64,000 nucleotides of DNA from Gaeumannomyces sp. JS-464 (lineage: Eukaryota; Ascomycota; Sordariomycetes; Magnaporthales; Magnaporthaceae), in the NCBI GenBank assembly GCA_002197995.1, contig NGZR01000009.1:62001-126000 (forward strand), in the 5' to 3' direction. Made by a program: the position numbers and the translations under genes. Position 1 is the stretch's first letter. The number at the start of each line of letters is the position of its first letter. Shown here one piece after another: positions 54,320 through 64,000 of the stretch. The notes beneath the pieces are model-generated. The model had not been told where the DNA came from. It did no database searches and saw only the letters and a list, made by a program, of their open reading frames with translations.

Positions 54320-57300
54320 ACGAGCAGTCGCAAGATATGGGGAAGATCGTTTGACGCCCCTCTGATTGCACCATACGATCCAGAGAAGAGGGGCGAGAAA
54401 GTCGTGATGAGCATGATTGTATGACGACGTGTGAGATGGGCCTTTCCTTTTTGGGCATTTGACGGGACCTATGGGCGTTTAGCGATGCAGATTGGTTTTT
54501 CACTTTTCTGTTTCTTGTTCTTCCCTTTCTTGCTTGTTGTTTCTTCCCATTATTTTTCATTCCGCACACTGAGTGCCCGATTTATGTTGCGCGTTGTCAA
54601 TATTGGGGATCTTGGGCGGGCTTGGGCAAGGTTATCAGGCAGGCGTTTGCTTCCATTACTTATTTCTTTGGATTATTTTATATGGTTCGCCGCATACATT
54701 CCTGTGTATGCGGTCACTGGATGGCGAGCAGCGCCCGTCAAGGTGTGGGAACGGGATGACTTCGGTATTTCTGCGTCTTCCATCACTGAGCATCCGGACT
54801 CGACGAGCGGCTACCATTAGCCTCGTGTGGCATATTCGGAGCCACTATTACCCTACGTATATGCTACTAGCTGCATTATCACCATTTTTACTCTCATCAC
54901 CACAGCGCTCTTCTGCTGGCTGGTTTGTCCTGCATGCTGGGTTCCCCACTCGACATTCTGGCCCCTTAGGTGACACGCATGCAATGAACCAGAACGGCGA
55001 CACGTAGATACTGATTTCGGCCAAGAGAGAGAAACTGCGAAAATGGAAAATAACAAGGTCAAGGATAGACGGTTCTCTGTCTTTCCGTCTCCTCCCAACC
55101 GTCGGTCCCAGGGCAAAACAAGAGCTTGTGGTGGGAATCAGAATGGATGTTCGTGAAAGGAGTAATACCTACCTATTTACAGGCTTTAAAATCACCCCTT
55201 CCTGCTGCCATCCTTCCTTCTAACGGCCCGACCGGTAGAAAAGAACAGCCCCAGCCAATGCCGAGGGCGCCGGCAGTGTACTCGTCTGGATTGCACACAC
55301 ATCATTCAACGACTCTAATCGTTTACGCCTGTCCCTGCCTCGGCCTGCTCCGCCGACAACACATTACTTTCGAACCAGGGCCAATACACCTCCGTGGAGT
55401 ATCGTGCAAGCCGCCGGATGCACCAAACTATCCGGTAGATGCCTATGATGCCGCTAGTGCTGGCTATTGTGCATTCGGTCCAAAGGGTCGTGTCCCCGGC
55501 AGCCCGAGTCGCCGCTGCGAACTTCCACTCATGCCCGACAATGTATATGGAAGGCAGGAAGTTGAGATACGCTACAGCGGGTTCGGACGCCAGCCACTCC
55601 AGCAAGTTCCAGTGCGCTGCTTGCCAACCGGGCCGGGGGGGGGCTGCGAGTTTTTATCTTATTCCGCTTTGCTTTCACTCTCGACTACTGGCGCGTAGAG
55701 AAACAACAAGGAGCGAGCACAACCGCAATTGACCAGCGGGCATGTTTTGGGATTGGTGGGAGCAGCAGGAGATGAATGATAAATTGAGGGCTGGGGTGTC
55801 GAGGTTGTACATCCCAACGCAATGGCACCATGACTTGACTCGTTCGTGCTTTGACAGACAATGAGACTTCGGCCCTATTCTCGAGGTCCGGCGGGGATTC
55901 TTTTCCCTGGCGATCTACGTAGTACTGTTAGACCCGGCTGTTTTTCCTTGTTTTCTTAGCGGCGGCAGTGCCATGCTGAGCGATGGGGCGCCAAGACGGG
56001 CGGCCAGCGCTAACAATGTGTCTCTCAAAAATGACGCTCACGGACAAACGCCTCCTTTTGATTCACATGACGAAGACAGCAGGAGCCCAGCGACGCAAGG
56101 CACAGAGTCTATCCACTGACACCTTCTAGCGCCAACAAGGGCCGAAGGAGACCCGTCGGGTCCGCCAGATTTTTAAAAGGCTGGCTATTCATTTATCCGC
56201 ACAGCTTTATCTTGAGTGTGTGTCTGGCTGACGCGCAGCCGACGGGTTTTGGCGGCGACAGGGATTGTGGGATCTTGGCGCTATACGTACTGCTGCTACG
56301 TAGTATGCCAACAACAGCAAAAGGGAGGGGAGTGGGTGTGCATCCGCCTGCTTGGCCCGGCATCGAAATGGATGTGTCGGGGGAGGAGGGCATGCCGAGG
56401 GGAGGAGGGCATGCCGAGGGGAGGAGGGCATGGTGGTATTCCACGGCGGACATGGCAATTTGGCCGAGAATGCTGGGCCTGCTGCTGGCCGTCTGACGGG
56501 TGCTGGCTGGTGCGTGATGAAAATGCAGCCGCTGGGCCGCGCTCTGTTCTGGCCACTGTTCTTAACGAGGGATGTAGGGATTTTTCCAATTCACCATGTG
56601 TTTTCGCCGCCGCTCGGTTTTTACCACACGTGGAAAACAATCGCTGAAGATGGATCGTCCGCGTGAGATTTCGAAGACAGGAGGAGGAACGTTGGAAACG
56701 TCAGCCCCCACATCTCCACAGTCCGGGAGAGAAGAGCACGAGAAACGGCAGCCAACGGCCCACTGGGAACTCCGCTCGGGCAAATGATAGGGTCAGTGGG
56801 ACGGCTTTTTTTATTGCCGACCCATCTTGGGTGCTCCCTTGGCCGGGCTTCTTCCCCATGGGCTGCACTCCACCTGCAGCTTTCTCGAGCGCCCACTTCT
56901 TTCCCCAACTTCTCACCCGCCACCCCGCAGATCGCCACGAATTTTCTTGGCTTTTTCTGGTTGACCTTTGTGGGCAGCGTCGCAAATCTTGGGCCGTTGA
57001 ACTTTTCCCACTTTGTTAATTGGCTTTCCAAGGATGGAGTGACGTTCGTGCATATGTGGGCAAATGTTTGCATGGCTTTATGACCAAGAAGCCAGGCTAG
57101 CAAGTGTGCATCATGTTCTAGAAGAAATTAAAGAAGCGCTTGGAAGAATCTTAAGTTGGGGCCGGGCGGAGCGAAACCGAAAGGGCCGAAAGCATTCCCC
57201 GGGCCCTCCCTTGGTCCCTTGGAGAAGCGGGGAGGGCGAGACGACCGCAAGGAGAAAAGGCCGCGCTCCAGAACAGATGAGACCCCCCATGGGGTTTGTG

Positions 57301-57666
57301 TGTGGCTGGTACGCGGAGAACAGGGCGTTGAACGGTCAGAGACGAGGTTCCACGTTTTAAGCTTTGGCCTGTCCTTTTGGTTACCAGAGGTACATAGGCA
57401 CACGAGTGATGTGAGCGAGGTATACATACTCTCGACGTTGCATCCAAGATCAGACCGTCGGCTCCCCTCATCTCGTCCCTTCTCTGCTCCTCCCTCTCCC
57501 CATCTGTCTTTCTCCCAAACACTTTGCCTCCTCTCCAAAAGACAGACCGGAGCCGCCTGGACGGAGACACTTTATTAGTGTTGGAGCATCAGCCCTGCTG
57601 GCTTGGCACAGACATTGATATCCAGATCAACCCAGCCTGCACGTCGGGTCGCCCGCCGTCGTCATC
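54320..57666. other. 3.3-kb intergenic region with a short tandem repeat
   Basis: Between two plus-strand genes. It includes T-rich 3' sequence (54500-54560), TACCTACCTA at 55166-55175, a G9 run near 55634, and the 19-base tandem repeat at 56380. Open frames of 70-190 codons occur but none resembles a known protein. The last ~250 bases are pyrimidine-rich leader sequence of the sugar-transporter gene. Confidence 0.45.
56380..56433. repeat. 19-bp tandem repeat, nearly three copies
   Basis: Unit GGGGAGGAGGGCATGCCGA at 56380-56398 and 56399-56417, with a truncated third copy starting at 56418. G-rich and not evidently coding. Confidence 0.85.
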
Positions 57667-59154
57667 ATGTTCACGCGCGAGTGGTGGAGCAAGCGCCGGC
57701 TCAAGGTCAAGGATGACCAGCCGACCAAGGCGGCCGAGCTGACGCTGCGCCAGTCCATCTTCCCCATCTTCCTCGTCACCATCCTCTTCTTCCTCTGGGG
57801 CTTCTCGTACGGCCTGCTCGACACGCTCAACAAGCACTTCCAGAAAACGCTGGGCATCGACCGCGCGCGGTCCACGGGCCTGCAGGTCGCCTACTTTGGC
57901 GCCTACCCGCTCGCGTCGCTCGGCCACGCCGCCTGGATCCTGCGCCACTACAGCTACAAGGCCGTCTTCATCTGGGGCCTGTTCCTGTACGGCGTCGGCG
58001 CCCTGCTGTGCATCCCCGCCATCCTGGCCCGCTCCTTCGCCGGCTTCTGCGTCTGCATCTTCATCATCGGCAACGGGCTCGGCTCGCTCGAGACGGCCGC
58101 CAACCCCTTCATCACCGTGTGCGGCCCGCCGCGCTACTCGGAGATCCGCATCAACATCTCGCAGGCCTTCAATGGTATCGGCACCGTCATCGCGCCCGCC
58201 ATGGGCTCCTACGTCTTCTTCACCTTTGAGGACGACCAGGCCCTGGCCAACGTCCAGTGGGTCTACCTGGCCATCGCCTGCTTCGTCTTCGTCCTGGCCG
58301 GCATTTTCCTCATGAGCAACATCCCCGAGATCACCGACGCCGATATGGCCTTCCAGGCCGCCGAAACCCACGCCGGCGAGTCGGACCTGCCGTTCCGCAA
58401 ACAGTACCGCCTGTTCCACGCCGCCGCCGCCCAGTTCTGCTACACGGGTGCGCAGGTTGCCATAGCCAGGTGAGATTCGCAGTTTTATGTATCGGTGGAA
58501 CAACGGGCAGGAAAAAGCTGACTCTCGCCTCCCCCCAGTCTCTTCATCAACTACGTCACCGAGGCCCGCGCCGGCACCAGCAACTCGATGGGCGCGCAGC
58601 TCCTCTCGGGCGCCCAGGCCGCCTTCACTGTCGGCCGGTTCGCGGGCGTGGGCTTCATGCACTTTGTCAAGCCGCGCCTCGTCTTCCTGGCCTTCCTGTC
58701 GCTCGTGTGCGTCTTCCTGATCCCGGCCATCGCGACGCGGGGCGACGCGGGCGTGGCCATGATGTTCGCCGTCCTCTTCTTCGAGTCCATCTGCTTCCCC
58801 ACCATCGTCGCGCTCGGCATGCGCGGGCTGGGCCGCCACTCCAAGCGCGGCTCCGGCCTGATCGTCGGCGGTGTGTTTGGCGGCGCCGTCGTGCCGCCAC
58901 TGATGGGCGCCGTGGCCGACGTGCGCGGCACCCCGACCGCCATGGTCGTGCCGCTCGCCTTCATGGTCGCCGCGCTGTCGTACGCCGTCGCCGTCAACTA
59001 CGTGCCCTGGTACCGCGACACGGCCGACGCCTTCACCTTGGCCGAGATTGGCATCGCCAACGCGGGCGCTGCCGACGAGGAGAACAGCATCAAGGGCGAG
59101 AAGCGCGTGCTGGAGGAGAAGAAGGTCGAGTCTGCCATGGCATCGGGTATCTGA
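57667..59154 (+). CDS. MFS sugar transporter, FHS (FucP/L-fucose permease-like) family
   Basis: A twelve-helix membrane symporter. Begins MFTREWWSKRRLKVKDD; the first helix contains ILFFLWGFSYGLLDTLNKHF, the signature region of the fucose:H+ symporter group. Later helices include GNGLGSLETAANPFITVCG and GGVFGGAVVPPLMGAVADV. One intron at 58470-58538 (GTGAGA donor, GCTGACT branch, CCCCAG acceptor). Product 472 residues, no frame break. Transported sugar not determinable; fungal members include hexose and L-fucose/galactose-type transporters. Confidence 0.9.
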
Positions 59155-59520
59155 GGGAGGATTTTTGTCATTGGGTGGGTAGGGTGGTTATGTCCACGGC
59201 GGATAACAGGCGCAGCTAGCACGCCACTCTGATTATATATACCCAGCACTTGCATAGGTAGGCAGCCCAGAAACGTCGAATGATTGTTTATGTCTGTGGG
59301 GATGACATCAAAGACTGCATTCGCCGGCAACCATCCAATGAGCGCAAATATTAATTAAGATATAAATACTAGCTAGCTAGCTACCCTTTTTATGCAAGTA
59401 TGTGTGTTTCTTATGTGCAGCCGCCTCGTCTCCTCGCCCACAACCGTCTTATTACCGTCCCATGTAGGTGGCCAAGATGACTGAACCAAATCAAGTGGCA
59501 GAACTACAAAGTCCGGGGCT
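59155..59520. other. Convergent 3' intergenic region
   Basis: AT-rich untranslated sequence between the sugar transporter and the secreted-protein gene, with GCATAGGTAGG at 59252-59262. Nothing else seen. Confidence 0.6.
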
Positions 59521-60273
59521 TCAAGGGCCGTACTGGCTCCAGTCGATCGAAGCCACGTCCTCGTAGCACTTTTGGTCGAGCGCAAACTCGTGGCTGGAGA
59601 CGGGCGTCGGCAGGCAGGTCGTTGAGCGCGGCGCACTGCGGGATCAGGGCGATCGGGGCGCAACCCTCGGGCACCTCGACGACGGGCAGCGACGTGGCCG
59701 GGTCGATGGTCGAGTAGGCGTAGTCGACCACGACGAACGGGCGCTGGTAGTAGGGGACCTGGTGGTAGCAGGCCACAAAGGTGCCGCCGGGCCCGTCCTT
59801 GCGGTTGGTCAGGACGCTGTAGGGGTCCGGGAACTTTGTGATGCCGACGTCGGTGGTGGAGCCGCCGTTGATGAAGGTGGCGTGCGAGCCCGGGTTCGCG
59901 GGCAGGTCGAACTCGTCGCGGCCCTGCACGTGCACGCCCCAGGGAAGGGCGGGGTGCCGGCGTCGGTGACGATGCGGGTCGTGCCGAGGGCCAGGTCCGA
60001 GGCGGTGCCGTTGAGGTAGAAGACGCGCGAGGAGCCGTCGGCCTGCGGGGAGAGGACGCTGCGGCTGTTGGGCGGGCCAATGTGGATGCCGCCGAGGGCG
60101 AAGCCGTTGACCGGGGGGCTGAGGTCGCGCGACCGGTCCGTCACGTTGGCGATCAGCCGGAAGCCCCTGGACACGGAGCTGGGCGGGTAGTGCGGCACCA
60201 CCTGGCGGGGCGTCACGGCCGGGGCGGCGGTGGCTAGGGCGGCGAGGCCGAGGGTGAGGAGGGCGGTGTGCAT
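59521..60273 (-). CDS. Secreted DUF7907-type protein, two compensating frame breaks
   Basis: The start at 60273 gives a classical signal peptide (MHTALLTLGLAALATAAP) followed by a probable processing site. The mature part has SRGFRLIANVTD, GGIHIGPPNSRSVLSP and DVGITKFPDPYSV, typical of a family of small secreted ascomycete proteins (DUF7907). A missing base at about 59942-59944 and an extra base at about 59609-59616 shift the frame and restore it. The end is ALDQKCYEDVASIDWSQYGP with stop at 59521-59523. Corrected length is about 250 residues. The function is unknown; secretion is clear. Confidence 0.82.
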
Positions 60274-61300
60274 GGTGGGTGTTGCTGATGCTATCAGGTC
60301 GGGGCTTGGGAGTGAGTAGAAGAGCTGATGGTTGATGATGAGGAAGGAGGAGGCTGGTGTGTCTTTCTGCGATGGTTGACTGCATCGTGTTCCGTCGCCT
60401 GCCTTTTTATAAATCGTCCCGCCTTCCCCTCTTGAGCCAGCCGTTTGCGGCAACACTGCGCAGATCGCTTGTCGGCGCTCGCCACCGCGGCGACGGGTTG
60501 AATGCATCCATCGCTCGCATCACGGCTCAGGCAGCAACCCGTCGCTCGGAGGAGCTCACCGCTCCCCGTCCAACACGAGGTTGCACCAGCAGCACGGCGG
60601 CATCGCCAGAGACAAGGGCGACCGAGCCCATGCGATGTTCCAGATGGGATCAGGCGTCTGCCGAATCCCGGAGATGGGCGGTTGGCCTATTCCAATTAGA
60701 GTGGGTGGGCAAAAATGACGTGACGTAGTGTTTTTGTTTTTTTTTGTTCCTTTTTACGAACGGGCGAATGGCGTCGGAGACTGGCCCAAAACATAGTCTC
60801 AGTCGATTCGCCCTCCGATGTGTCGATTTGAGGGAATGAAAATCACGGGGCAATGTCATCGGCGCGCCGGCCGAACCGCTCGCCCGCTCTGGTGCCAGCT
60901 ATTTTTGCCAGCATGGAGAGCCTCGTGTCTGCAGAGCGCACCCACGGTTTCGATCCTGGGGGTTACATTATCTCGTATGCGAGCCCGAAAAAGCCATGCG
61001 TTTGCAGATTAGCAAATGCCTGAGTGGATGGCCATGTGCTTGGCCGTCTTGTGCTACGGCGACACATCGGCGAGCACCACCTGGCTAGGCTGGTCTACCT
61101 CGGCGCATCTCGGTCCATCTCGCCGCGACGGCCACCCCGGGTTGTTGTATTACGAGAATATCCATCATCCCCTACAGCGCGGCTCCAGAACCTTCTGCTT
61201 TGGCCATAGATATTTACCTAACCTTTGCGTCCGCCTGCGAAGCCCCCAAGCGCCGTCTCCCGCCGGGCCTTTGCGAACCAGAATTCCTACAAATCGATCG
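60274..61300. promoter_or_regulatory. Promoter region of the secreted-protein gene and 3' region of the HET gene
   Basis: A TATA box for the secreted protein is listed separately. A T-rich tract lies at 60731-60752. No gene is seen. Confidence 0.45.
60403..60413 (-). promoter_or_regulatory. TATA box of the secreted-protein gene
   Basis: Reads TTTATAAAAAGG on the minus strand, about 130 bases upstream of the start codon at 60273. Confidence 0.5.
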
Positions 61301-63800
61301 TCACGTCATATGCCACACACGGCCCCGGAACAGAGACGCAGATACCTCATATTCCCGGCGCGGGCCGGCTTTATGCGCCACTCCTGGGAGAGGCTCGGGA
61401 GGGACGCGATCAGGCCCCGCCGAGAGCCTCCCCAGTTGCCCGTTTCCAGAGGTGCTCAGCTGGTCGCCGTTGGGCGTCGGGCGCGTTGCAAACTGCACAG
61501 GAACCGTCGGCCTCTCGGAAAACTCGTTGAAAGAGGCAAGCAGAATGACGAGCTCGACAGGGTCTCGCCCCATCAGGTGTGCGATGGTGTCGCTCTCGCT
61601 GTGCACCAGGCAGAACCGCCCGACCATGCGGTCTTCATCGTGACCAGACAAGCGTTCGCGTAACAATAGCGTGACGCCTCGCTTCTGTTTTCCATTGACC
61701 CCGAAAAGTCGGCGAAGAAGCTGTCTTTCCAGCCGATCTCGAGCCGGCTGATCTCGAGCTTGGCAACCACCGAGTCGAGGCGAACTTGAAGCCCTCGGGC
61801 TGAGTGAGCCATGACCCTGTCATGGAGGAACCTCGCCGGCTCGACGATGGATCTCCGATCCATGAGAGTCAAAGGAGCCCAGCGGTACCCCTCGATGCCC
61901 AGCCGCTCTGTGGTCCAGAACAGCATCGACGGGTGGTACGTTGGCTGCCGGGGATGCAGCCCCACGAGCTTCCAGAGCTCCAGCATCCTGTCCTCCCTGG
62001 ACTTGGCCGCAACGAGCGGCCCCGGGTCGACCCCCAGGATGTTGCCGAGGCAGAGGCCCTCGTCCTCCGCATGGCTGGTCTCCCGGAACGTCAAGGCCTC
62101 CTTCGCCCTGACGACGTCTTGCGACAGGGGCCGCGTGTTGCCCCAGTCGCGGTCTCTGATGCTTTGGAAGCATTCCATAACCGGCCTCAGCTGACGGCGA
62201 TCGAGAACGGTCCGGGCCTCGACCTGGTTGTTGACAGCAGAGTACCAACGGAAGATCACGTCGTCCGAGAACCTGACGTTGCGGAACTGGAAATGGAGCT
62301 TCCCCTGCCGTGTGAGGTGGGCCTCCTGGTAGGTCCACAACCTGCGATTCCAGGGTGCCACCACAATGCGGCCGACAACTTCGGCCACTCGGCAGAGGGT
62401 GTCGTGCTGACCTGTCACCTGGTCCAGACGGAGCGGATGCGTAAAGATATAACGATCAAGAACCAAAGTCGTGTGCGCCATCTCGTAGCTGTCTTTCATC
62501 CGCTGGAGCGCCAGATCATAGGCATCCTCTGGGCCCAGCGGGAAAGCCAGGGTGTCCAGCCAAAAGGGTCGCAGGTCGCTATCCGTGTCATCACCCGAAA
62601 GCTTGCAAAGCCGCCGAAACTGACACAGCGGAATCGCATTCTCCTTGTTGTTACCCAGTCCGTCGGACCAGACGTGGGATATGGCCACGTGAGCGACCGA
62701 GCGCTGCCGTCTGGGAGCTTGGATGGGACTATGGAGGCGTAGAGCTTGCCGTCTGAACCGTTCCGCCGAGGCTCAACCGGCATGATCAGCGGGATCTGTT
62801 TGATCGGGTCTCGGAGGATCTGGGCCAGCTCTGACTGGGAGGCGTGGACAAACTCGCAGTTGCAGCCGGCTGTGGCATGCTTGGTCTCGTAGCCGTCCTC
62901 CTTCATCTGGTAGGCGAGGCATCTGTTTGCCCCGCAGGAAGAGTGGCCCTTTTCCGGTCGGGGACGATCCAGTTGGCTTAGAAACCACAGGGCGAAAATG
63001 TCATCCTTGACCATCCTCTTCAGCATAAAGACCTCGGGCACACACCAGCCAAGTTCTCTCATCTGTTGTTCCAGAAACATGACTGGTCCTAGGAACGAGT
63101 AGGAATAATCTCGGCCGGGGGCGTAGACGATGGAAATGGCATGGAACAAGTAGTTGTACAGCAATGCCACCGAAAGCACAAACTCGCAATCCGGGCTTCG
63201 AGATTGGATCATCTTTTTGCTGAGCCCAACAGGGGTGTTGTCGTACACGACGTCAGGGTAGTGGCCTGCGTTCCCAAAAAGCCAGTCATAGACTTGGCCT
63301 GTTTTTTGGAGAAGAGCGTATGCGTTGCGAAACCGGCTGAACCTCTCATCTGCAGACAGGTTCGCGCTCATCGTTCTGGCCATCCACTCTGGGATTTTCT
63401 TTGCGAGGATCCCAGTGTCGAGGATGAGCCGTTGTCCTCGCTGCACGTAATGCCAAGGGGATCCGATCTCGCCCCTTGCGTAGCGCTCGTAGGGGTGCGC
63501 GAGTGTCGGATCTTCTGTCCAAGAGCCCTCCTGCTTGATAAAATGGCGCGTCGGCATCGGGTCGCCCGTCACTGCCTCGAGGACGCCGAAGAACGAACAC
63601 ATCTGCAGCTTCTCATGTGCCTTGTGTCTGTCAAAGGCCGAGCTGGTGCTTTGGAGGCCTGCTCGAATCTCTTCCCGCGCAGTGGCGTCGAGGAGGCTGA
63701 GGGGATCCGTGACTCCATGGGTGCTGCAAGTCGCAAATGTGTACAGGGACACCGGGCGAGCCTTCCACGAGGGCTTTTCTGGGGTGGGAAGGTGATCCAT
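61301..63800 (-). CDS. HET-domain (heterokaryon incompatibility) protein, two frame breaks
   Basis: The start at 63800 gives MDHLPTPEKPSWKARPVSL. The first ~350 residues are a helical region with a Cys-rich patch (HSSCGANRCLAY, TAGCNCEF). The HET domain follows from about residue 370: VAISHVWSDGLGN, FWLDTLAFP, ALQRMKDSYEMAHTTLVLDR, WNRRLWTYQEA. HET domains mediate non-self recognition and cell death on hyphal fusion, and many also lie in surface-signal loci. Missing-base breaks lie near 62697 (just before the HET motif) and near 61617 (before FCLVHSESDTIAHLMGRDP). With both restored the frame runs for 833 residues. There is no intron. The whole-locus prediction is firm; whether this is an active allorecognition gene is unknown. 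Confidence 0.85.
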
Positions 63801-63958
63801 GGTGGGAGACGGACCCAAGTTGACACTTCAATCGAGGGGAGCAAAAGGGGATGCGTTCAAGGCATTCGCTTAGATAGAATTTTTCGCAGGGGAGATTTGA
63901 CGGAACGGCTCACAAGACTTGGAGACGGAAGTGCCCGAGGGCACTCACTCACTGGCTG

Positions 63959-63970
63959 GCTTTTTATAGG
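63959..63970 (-). promoter_or_regulatory. TATA box of the HET gene
   Basis: CCTATAAAAAGCC on the minus strand, about 165 bases upstream of the HET start codon. Confidence 0.5.
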
Positions 63971-64000
63971 TGCTTGCTTATGTGTTTTGTGCAATCTTTT

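Noticed and set aside
57589..58839. 416-codon acidic minus-strand frame
   Set aside because: GC-rich antisense shadow of the FHS transporter, which has clear membrane helices and an intron.
1..64000. tRNA genes
   Set aside because: I searched by eye for GGTTCGANNCC-type T-arms; the near matches lacked a paired acceptor stem and D-arm, so none is reported.

Overview
The window comes from a filamentous ascomycete nuclear genome, most like a Sordariomycete. Coding regions are GC-rich and split by short introns of about 60-175 bases, with GTAAGT/GTGAGT-type donors, CTAAC/CTGAC branch points and CAG/TAG acceptors. The protein families are fungal (Pth11-type CFEM receptor, HET-domain protein, DUF7907 secreted protein, GT90 capsule-type glycosyltransferase), alongside universal eukaryotic genes (CCT2, eIF3b, COX23, M1 aminopeptidase). 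There are no prokaryotic operons, rRNA, tRNA or CRISPR arrays. I could not place the genus.

Layout: 1-2.7 kb, 5'-partial nuclear-looking protein with SUMO-interaction-type motifs. 3.7-5.2 kb (-), delta-12 fatty acid desaturase. 7.9-9.5 kb (-) and 10.5-12.1 kb (+), two divergent uncharacterised genes with a possibly related helical domain. 12.8-16.0 kb (-), multi-spanning GT90 glycosyltransferase, with a small TA-flanked transposon (16.5-17.0 kb) in its upstream region. 18.2-18.6 kb (-), COX23. 19.5-21.3 kb (-) CCT2, divergent from 22.3-24.7 kb (+) eIF3b. 26.0-27.5 kb (+), fringe-like GT31. 30.8-33.1 kb (+), TBC-domain protein. 34.1-35.2 kb, a 1.09-kb element with ~183-bp terminal inverted repeats and its own decayed gene. 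35.7 kb (+), a 44-residue protein gene. 36.5-37.2 kb (-), DUF2470 membrane protein. 37.9-39.8 kb (-), CFEM/Pth11-type receptor. 42.4-44.1 kb (-), allantoate-permease-type transporter. 46.5-49.4 kb (+), M1 aminopeptidase. 51.1-54.3 kb (+), TCP11/SOK1-like protein. 57.7-59.2 kb (+), FucP-type sugar transporter. 59.5-60.3 kb (-), DUF7907 secreted protein. 61.3-63.8 kb (-), HET-domain protein.

The genes do not form one pathway. Housekeeping genes are interspersed with membrane transport, surface sensing and glycosylation genes, separated by long pyrimidine-rich intergenic and leader regions. Many intergenic stretches carry TACCTA/TAGGTA palindromic motifs and homopolymers, including a 36-G run.

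About ten of the genes, including essential eIF3b, contain one-base frame breaks, mostly at short G/C runs, while six others are intact. This looks more like base-calling error than gene decay. Where a break interrupts a gene, the feature spans the whole reconstructed locus and the break is described. Intron positions were worked out by hand from splice signals and reading frame.
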